Shown here: positions 22,303 through 26,423 of the stretch, piece after piece | How positions within the stretch are numbered: the first letter of the stretch is position 1 | How the letters are laid out: each line of letters opens with the position of its first letter | Origin: Thioglobus_B sp964403565 | Lineage (GTDB): Bacteria > Pseudomonadota > Gammaproteobacteria > PS1 > Pseudothioglobaceae | Direction of reading: 5' to 3' | Length of the DNA: 26,423 nt | Assembly (NCBI GenBank): GCA_964403565.1 | Contig: CAYOFV010000013.1 | Coordinates: forward strand, 1 to 26,423 | Notes under the pieces: model-generated | Seen by the model: only the letters and a program-made list of their open reading frames with translations | Databases searched by the model: none | Told to the model about the DNA's origin: nothing | Made by a program: the position numbers and the translations under genes

Positions 22303-22409
22303 ACATAATAGTGTTGACTGTATCATATGCGCTAGTGTAGAATTGCACGCTATCTTTATTTACTTGTAAAGAATAAGGGTATAACTAAAATAACAAAAGG
22401 GGACTTTCG

Positions 22410-23816
22410 ATGAACTTAGCAGATAAGTACGACGTAGGCGTGGTGAAATGGTTCACCATTATGTCGGTTGTTTACTTAGTAGTAGGAACACTAGTTGGTG
22501 TTTATATTGCTTCGGAACTGGCATGGCCGTTTTTAAATGATTTGGGTCTGGATGTACCATATCTTCAATTTGGTCGACTAAGACCACTTCATACAAATGC
22601 GGTGATTTATGCATTTGGTGGATCAGCACTAATGGCTTCGGCTTTTTATATTGTGCAAAGAACAAACCAAACTAGACTGTGGTCTAATAAGATGGCTTGG
22701 TTTACTTTCTGGATGTGGAATTTAATTATTGTATCTGCAGTAGTTACTCTACCTTTAGGTCTTACTTCTGGTAAGGAATATGCTGAGTTAGAATGGCCAA
22801 TCGATATTGCCATTACTTTAGCATGGGCCTCATACCTTTATAACTTTATTATGACTATCCATATTCGTGATAGAGACAAAGTGCCACATATCTATGTTGC
22901 AAACTGGTTCTTTATTGGAATGATGGCAATGGTTACTTATCTACACGTAGTTAACTCACTAGCTATTCCTGTAGATATGTTTAATTCTTACTCTATCTTC
23001 TCTGGTGTGCAAGACGCAATGATCCAGTGGTGGTGGGGTCATAATGCGGTAGGTTTCTTCCTAACGGCTGGTTTCCTTGGCATTATGTATTACTTTATTC
23101 CTAAGCAGGCAGAGCGTCCGATTTATTCTTACCGTCTATCGGTAATTCACTTCTGGGCACTAATGTTTGGTTATGTATGGTTAGGTGCTCACCACCTACA
23201 ATACACAGCTCTACCAGACTGGGCAGGTTCTCTAGGTGCGGTAGTATCGCTTGCGATGATCATTCCATCATGGGGTGGTGCACTAAACGGTATCTTAACT
23301 CTATCAGGTGCATGGGATCGCTTACGTGAAGATTACATTCTACGTTTTTTAATTATGTCACTTGCATTCTATGCAATGTCTACATTCGAAGGTCCGGTAA
23401 TGTCATCTAAGACTGTAAACGCTCTATCACACTATACTGACTGGACAATTGGTCACGTACACTCTGGTGCACTAGGTTGGAACGTTATGGTAGCAGCAGG
23501 TGCCTTGTACCATATGACTGAAAAAGTATTTAATGTTAAGCTTTCACAAGGCTTATTAGCAGCTCACTTCTGGACTCATACTATCGGTACGGTTGTATAT
23601 ATCGTAGCTATGTGGGTATCTGGAATCATGCAAGGTCTAATGTGGAGAGCGTACGATGAGTACGGTACTCTAGCTTACACATTTGCTGAATCAGTTGAAG
23701 CTATGCATCCTTACTACGTAATGCGTGCATTAGGTGGTGTACTAGTAGTTCTAGGTGCGGTAATGATGTTAATTAACGTTGTGTCAGCTGCTCGCAGATC
23801 AACAGCAAACGCATAA
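22410..23816 (+). CDS. ccoN: cbb3-type cytochrome c oxidase subunit I
   Basis: Catalytic subunit of the high-oxygen-affinity C-family oxidase. 468 aa with 12 helices. Heme b ligands are H61 (LRPLHTNAV) and H351; the high-spin heme ligand is H349 (IGHVHSGALGWN). CuB ligands are H211 (WWWGHNAVGFF), H261 and H262 (LGAHHLQYT). The cross-linked tyrosine is on helix VII (Y255 in FGYVWLGAHH), as is typical of cbb3 enzymes rather than A-type ones. All key residues are intact. AGGGGA lies six bases before the ATG. First gene of a complete ccoNOQP operon under a strong FNR-type site. Confidence 0.98.
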   Translation: MNLADKYDVGVVKWFTIMSVVYLVVGTLVGVYIASELAWPFLNDLGLDVPYLQFGRLRPLHTNAVIYAFGGSALMASAFYIVQRTNQTRLWSNKMAWFTFWMWNLIIVSAVVTLPLGLTSGKEYAELEWPIDIAITLAWASYLYNFIMTIHIRDRDKVPHIYVANWFFIGMMAMVTYLHVVNSLAIPVDMFNSYSIFSGVQDAMIQWWWGHNAVGFFLTAGFLGIMYYFIPKQAERPIYSYRLSVIHFWALMFGYVWLGAHHLQYTALPDWAGSLGAVVSLAMIIPSWGGALNGILTLSGAWDRLREDYILRFLIMSLAFYAMSTFEGPVMSSKTVNALSHYTDWTIGHVHSGALGWNVMVAAGALYHMTEKVFNVKLSQGLLAAHFWTHTIGTVVYIVAMWVSGIMQGLMWRAYDEYGTLAYTFAESVEAMHPYYVMRALGGVLVVLGAVMMLINVVSAARRSTANA

Positions 23817-23832
23817 TTAGGAGGAGATAACA

Positions 23833-24561
23833 ATGGCAAATAACAATGGAAAAGAAAGCTTACAAGTTAAGTTTGAGAAAAACATTTTTGCAATGTATTT
23901 GTTTATGGCGCTTTCAGTGTCACTAGCAGGTATCGTTGAAATTGTTCCTCTATTTACTAACCCTGATGCAGTAAAAGACACTGTTGATACTGCAGACGGT
24001 AAAAAGAGTCTATTATGGCAAAGACAAGACGGTCAGGCTCTTTCTGACTGGAAGCCAGGCGATGGTGTACGTCCTTTAACAGCTATTGAGGTTGCAGGTC
24101 GTGATATCTATCTTCGTGAAGGTTGTTACCTATGTCACTCGCAAATGATTCGTCCATTTAGAGACGAGCTTGAGCGCTATGGTCACTTCTCTTTGGCAGT
24201 TGAATCAAAATACGATCACCCATTCCAATGGGGTTCAAAGCGTACTGGTCCTGATCTAGCTCGTCTAGGTGGCAAGTACTCTGATGAATGGCACATTCTG
24301 CACATGCGTAATCCGCAAGCAGTTGTACCTGAATCAGTGATGCCTAAGTATCGTTTCTTAGATGATGCAACTGTTAGTGGTGCAACTACGCAAGCACAGA
24401 TGAGCGCTTTATCTAAAGTTGGCGTTCCATATACTGATGCTGATATTGCAGAAGCTGCGGCACAAGTAGAGGGTAAGACTGAAATGCAAGCAATTGTTGC
24501 TTACTTACAGTCGTTAGGTAATATGATTAAATTTGAAGACGGAGTTACATACAGAGAGTAA
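23833..24561 (+). CDS. ccoO: cbb3-type cytochrome c oxidase subunit II (monoheme cytochrome c)
   Basis: Membrane-anchored monoheme cytochrome c that hands electrons to CcoN. 242 aa with one N-terminal helix (about 17-40, containing EIVPLF) and the single heme site C98-Y-L-C101-H102 in EGCYLCHSQMIRPFRDE. Further family segments are GHFSLA, HPFQWGSKRTGPDLARLGGKYSDEWH, and ESVMPKYRFL with the axial methionine. Excellent ribosome-binding site (AGGAGGAG). Its stop overlaps the ccoQ start by one base (TAATG). Confidence 0.98.
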   Translation: MANNNGKESLQVKFEKNIFAMYLFMALSVSLAGIVEIVPLFTNPDAVKDTVDTADGKKSLLWQRQDGQALSDWKPGDGVRPLTAIEVAGRDIYLREGCYLCHSQMIRPFRDELERYGHFSLAVESKYDHPFQWGSKRTGPDLARLGGKYSDEWHILHMRNPQAVVPESVMPKYRFLDDATVSGATTQAQMSALSKVGVPYTDADIAEAAAQVEGKTEMQAIVAYLQSLGNMIKFEDGVTYRE

Positions 24562-24701
24562 TGACGTTAGTAGATAAAATTGGCGCTACCATAGCAGTTG
24601 TAACTTTTTTGTTAATGGTAGCAGCTTATTTTTACGCCTTTAGGCCAAAAAATAAGAAACAATTTGAAGACTTACGTAACTTTGTTAATGACGAAGATTA
24701 G
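24561..24701 (+). CDS. ccoQ: cbb3-type oxidase small subunit CcoQ
   Basis: 46 aa protein between ccoO and ccoP in the standard operon order. Single membrane helix (about residues 9-24, TIAVVTFLLMVAAYFYA) followed by the typical basic stretch FRPKNKKQFEDL and an acidic end (NDED). CcoQ stabilises the complex and, in some species, modulates its stability in oxygen. Start overlaps the ccoO stop (TAATG), implying coupled translation; ccoP follows after 18 bases. Confidence 0.92.
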   Translation: MTLVDKIGATIAVVTFLLMVAAYFYAFRPKNKKQFEDLRNFVNDED

Positions 24702-24719
24702 AGATAAGAGGAGACAATT

Positions 24720-25856
24720 ATGAGTGAACATAAAAATCCATTCCCAGGTGAAAACAATACTGGTCACTTTTGGGATGACGATCAAGACGTTAGAGAGCTA
24801 AATAACCGTCCACCAAGATGGTATATGGCTGCAATGTACATCAGTGCTATTGCGGTTATAGTTTATGCGCTTTATTATCCAGCTATTCCATGGTTAGGTG
24901 ACAATACTAAAGGTATGGCCAACTGGAGTGCTATTGGCGAGTTAAACGAGAGTGTTGCTGAGTTAGAAAACTATCGTGAAACGCGTTTTGCTGCACAAGA
25001 AAAAGCTATCGCAGAATCATCTCTTGAAGAGATTGTATTAGACGATGAGCTAAGAACTTATGCGGTTAAAACTGCTAGAACACTATTTGGTGATAACTGT
25101 GCAGCATGTCATGGTGCGGCTGGTCAAGGTAATACTGGCTTCCCAGTACTAGCTGATGATGACTGGTTATTCGGTGGCACACTAGCTAACATTTCATATT
25201 CAATTACTAAAGGTCGTAAAGCTTCAATGCCTGGCGCCCTACTTGGTATTACTGAAGCTGAAGCAGGAACTGTTGCTGATTTCTTAATGGGTAACGGTAG
25301 CGAAGAAGAAGGCAAGGCTTTATATATGTCTAAAGGCTGTATCGGTTGTCATGGATCTGACCTTAAAGGTAACGTTGCACTTGGTGCTGCAAACCTAGCT
25401 GATGGCATCTGGAGATTTAAAGCAGATGATCAAAAAGCATCAATTGTGCGTACAATTATGCACGGTGTAAACCAAGGTCATATGGCTAATACTCAAAACG
25501 CTGAAATGCCTGCATTTGGTGGTTCGGGTGTTATTGACGCTAACCAGATCAAAAAACTTGCAGTGTATGTACACCAGTTAGGTGGCGGCGCTCCAGTTGC
25601 AGCTAAAAAAGCTTCAACTGATCCTAAGTACACTCCAGTAGAGGCTAAGAGTAATTCTTTTGCAGATGTTATTGCTGCAGCTGAAGCCAACTACAAGAAC
25701 AACGTAGCACAAAACTACGCTTGGAGAGATACTGGCAAGATGATCAAAGAAGCTAAGAAAACTAAAGATGTAGCACTAGCTAAGAAAGCAAATACTCAAG
25801 CAGTAAATGCACTTAGACAAGCATCTGAAGCAGAGGCTGCTGGTCCAAGATTCTAA
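24720..25856 (+). CDS. ccoP: cbb3-type cytochrome c oxidase subunit III (diheme cytochrome c) with extended C-terminal tail
   Basis: Electron-entry diheme cytochrome c of the cbb3 oxidase. 378 aa: N-terminal GHFWDDDQDVRELNNRPPRWY, one membrane helix (about 35-58), and two heme domains, C127-A-A-C130-H131 and C207-I-G-C210-H211, with probable methionine ligands M170 (KASMPG) and M263 (AEMPAFGG). The family normally ends soon after the second heme domain, at about 300 residues. Here about 80 extra residues follow: an Ala/Lys-rich, probably coiled-coil tail with a YAWRDTGKMIKEAKK block (333-347) and a final AEAAGPRF. The tail resembles, from memory, small periplasmic proteins of sulfur oxidisers including SoxAX-binding protein; this needs checking. 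Strong AAGAGGAG ribosome-binding site. Last gene before a clear terminator. Confidence 0.95.
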   Translation: MSEHKNPFPGENNTGHFWDDDQDVRELNNRPPRWYMAAMYISAIAVIVYALYYPAIPWLGDNTKGMANWSAIGELNESVAELENYRETRFAAQEKAIAESSLEEIVLDDELRTYAVKTARTLFGDNCAACHGAAGQGNTGFPVLADDDWLFGGTLANISYSITKGRKASMPGALLGITEAEAGTVADFLMGNGSEEEGKALYMSKGCIGCHGSDLKGNVALGAANLADGIWRFKADDQKASIVRTIMHGVNQGHMANTQNAEMPAFGGSGVIDANQIKKLAVYVHQLGGGAPVAAKKASTDPKYTPVEAKSNSFADVIAAAEANYKNNVAQNYAWRDTGKMIKEAKKTKDVALAKKANTQAVNALRQASEAEAAGPRF

Positions 25857-25874
25857 GAGATAATCTTAGTTTAT

Positions 25875-25905
25875 AAAAATGCCGCTTAAAAGCGGCATTT
25901 TTTTT
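25875..25905 (+). terminator. Rho-independent terminator of ccoNOQP
   Basis: A stem of GCCGCTT and AAGCGGC with a two-base AA loop (25881-25896) is flanked by AAAAAT and a run of T residues, 25 bases after the ccoP stop. The T tract of eight or more makes it a strong intrinsic terminator for the + strand; the A tract on the other side could work weakly for the opposite strand. Confidence 0.92.
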
Positions 25906-25996
25906 ACTTACTTTTTCTCTAAACCATATCTAATGTAGTGGTCTTAATAAATAAAAATTATTTAAATTTTTTCTAAGTAATAATTACCATTATTGG

Positions 25997-26002
25997 TATA
26001 AT
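25997..26002 (+). promoter_or_regulatory. Predicted -10 of the tRNA-Thr promoter
   Basis: A consensus TATAAT hexamer ends ten bases before the mature 5' end of the tRNA, so transcription would start about four bases upstream of it. No good -35 is visible 16-18 bases upstream (the best is TAAGTA at 25974). Confidence 0.55.
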
Positions 26003-26012
26003 TCCACTTGTT

Positions 26013-26088
26013 GCCGAGTTAGCACAGTTGGTAGTGCAACTGATTTGTAATCAGTAGGTCGCCAGTTCGAGTCCGGCACTCGGCACCA
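26013..26088 (+). tRNA. tRNA-Thr (anticodon TGT)
   Basis: 76-base cloverleaf. Acceptor stem GCCGAGT pairs with ACTCGGC. The D-stem GCAC/GTGC is closed, with loop AGTTGGTA. The anticodon stem ACTGA/TCAGT has loop TTTGTAA with anticodon TGT reading ACA (and other ACN by wobble) as threonine. The T-stem is GCCAG/CCGGC with loop TTCGAGT. CCA is encoded at 26086-26088 after discriminator A. The single A-C mismatch in the T-stem also occurs in an E. coli tRNA-Thr as I remember it, so it is not a defect. Confidence 0.97.
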
Positions 26089-26096
26089 TAAACATA

Positions 26097-26131
26097 AAGC
26101 CTAAAAATAATTATTATTTTTAGGCTTTTTT
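26097..26131 (+). terminator. Terminator after tRNA-Thr
   Basis: A perfect 14-base inverted repeat (AAGCCTAAAAATAA, loop TTA, TTATTTTTAGGCTT) begins nine bases after the tRNA CCA and runs into a T tract. Its only G-C pairs are at the base (GCC/GGC), but stem length and T tract make it a credible intrinsic terminator. Confidence 0.85.
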
Positions 26132-26160
26132 ATTGCCTTAAATTTTCTTTTTAATAAGCC

Positions 26161-26188
26161 TTGAAAATAGTTTTTATTTGACTATAAT
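26161..26188 (+). promoter_or_regulatory. Predicted sigma-70 promoter for a structured RNA
   Basis: TTGAAA at 26161-26166 and a consensus TATAAT at 26183-26188 are separated by 16 bases, predicting a transcript start near 26195. It lies just after the tRNA terminator, so it is an independent unit. The transcript would begin two or so bases before the first stem of the structured region described in the next entry. Confidence 0.65.
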
Positions 26189-26194
26189 TACCTA

Positions 26195-26345
26195 CACTTA
26201 TTGCTAGGGGAGAGCTAAACTACGGCCATCTAATGGCCTTAATCAATAAGGCCTGAAAAGCCTTTGGCAATAAGACTAAAAAACTCTTATGAGTTTCTTG
26301 AGGAGAGAAGTATTTTTCGATTGTTTTTTATAAAAAACAATCAAT
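26195..26345 (+). ncRNA. Candidate structured leader or small RNA, class unknown
   Basis: No protein frame is evident, but paired segments are dense. P1: CTTATTGC (26197-26204) with GCAATAAG (26267-26274) closes a three-way junction. P2: GGCCAT/ATGGCC (26224-26229, 26233-26238). P3: AAGGC/GCCTT (26248-26252, 26260-26264). Then AAACTC/GAGTTT (26281-26296) and a long AT-rich hairpin of 11-base arms (26319-26342). An alternative pairing, GGCCTT (26235-26240) with AAGGCC (26248-26253), would exclude P2 and P3. The CTAGGGGAGAGC segment inside P1 is single-stranded in the drawn fold. An AGGAG at 26301-26305 has no start codon at a usable distance. I compared it from memory with TPP, SAM, FMN, glycine, fluoride, manganese and cobalamin riboswitches, 6S, RNase P, SRP RNA and tmRNA and found no match. 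Confidence 0.45.
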
Positions 26346-26423
26346 TTTAAAAATTTCCAAATTTTTTAATTCTTTGCCTTTGTAAAGGCTAAAAATAGCC
26401 ATATTTGCCCTAATTTAGTTGAT
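26346..26423. other. AT-rich end of window, no gene seen
   Basis: Follows the structured region to the right edge. It contains short repeats such as GCCTTTGTAAAGGC (26376-26389) and GGCTAAAAATAGCC (26387-26400), which could be further hairpins of the same leader. No open frame with a ribosome-binding site begins here, so any gene served by the 26161 promoter must start beyond the window. Confidence 0.4.

Noticed and set aside
26013..26088. tRNA-Thr as an integration site for a mobile element
   Set aside because: No integrase, no repeated tRNA 3' end and no foreign-looking genes on either side within the window.
26201..26220. GGGGAG segment as the manganese (yybP-ykoY) riboswitch core
   Set aside because: The first box looks a little similar, but the second conserved loop and the paired architecture of that class are absent; not assigned.
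26301..26305. AGGAG as a ribosome-binding site for a small protein
   Set aside because: No ATG or GTG follows at a usable distance; a TTG at 26321 is too far away and would encode only nine residues.
1..26423. CRISPR arrays, insertion sequences, toxin-antitoxin or phage defence genes
   Set aside because: No spaced direct repeats, transposase-like proteins, terminal inverted repeats or defence domains are visible; every larger frame is accounted for by core metabolic, envelope or respiratory genes.

Overview
The window is a stretch of chromosome from an AT-rich gammaproteobacterium. Family resemblances point to the sulfur-oxidising Thioglobaceae (SUP05 / Arctic96BD-19) or a related bivalve symbiont. 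That placement is an inference from gene content, base composition and protein similarity by eye, not from a search. Gene spacing is tight, with many 1-20 bp overlaps. There is no sign of phage, insertion sequences, CRISPR or recent transfer.

Left part (1-14,000) holds housekeeping genes. The 3' end of anmK overlaps pyrC (+). ribF lies convergently (-), then a 62-67 aa cysteine-rich membrane protein with an FNR-like box upstream. Next comes a compact six-gene minus-strand run, purC > DUF2797 > FKBP > alaC > P-loop ATPase > metA. A lone exported Sel1-like protein (+) is followed by a minus-strand envelope/isoprenoid operon, uppS > cdsA > dxr > LysM/M23 peptidase. hisF (+) is divergent from uppS and convergent with ctaA.

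Right part (13,000-25,900) is an aerobic respiration island. ctaA (heme A synthase) diverges from coxB-coxA-[41 aa protein]-ctaG-coxC, an aa3/caa3 oxidase whose subunit II carries a fused cytochrome c domain. A DUF2909 gene (-), SURF1, an SCO-like thioredoxin-fold protein and ctaB (heme O synthase) complete the assembly set. A divergent, stand-alone heme-copper-oxidase subunit I-like protein (-) follows. Then comes a complete ccoNOQP operon for the high-affinity cbb3 oxidase, whose CcoP has an unusual C-terminal tail.

Near-perfect FNR/ANR boxes lie upstream of both oxidase operons. At ccoN the box can be placed at exactly -41.5 (activation). At coxB a second FNR-like box overlaps the best -35, which would fit repression. 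The layout therefore suggests oxygen-dependent switching between a low-affinity and a high-affinity oxidase.

The last 570 bases carry no protein gene. They hold the cco terminator, tRNA-Thr(TGT) with its own promoter and terminator, and a promoter-driven, strongly structured RNA of no class I recognise.

Most of the window is well-known core biology. The less-explained items are the divergent oxidase-like protein, the CcoP tail, the metA-coupled ATPase, the FNR-associated small membrane protein and the terminal structured RNA.
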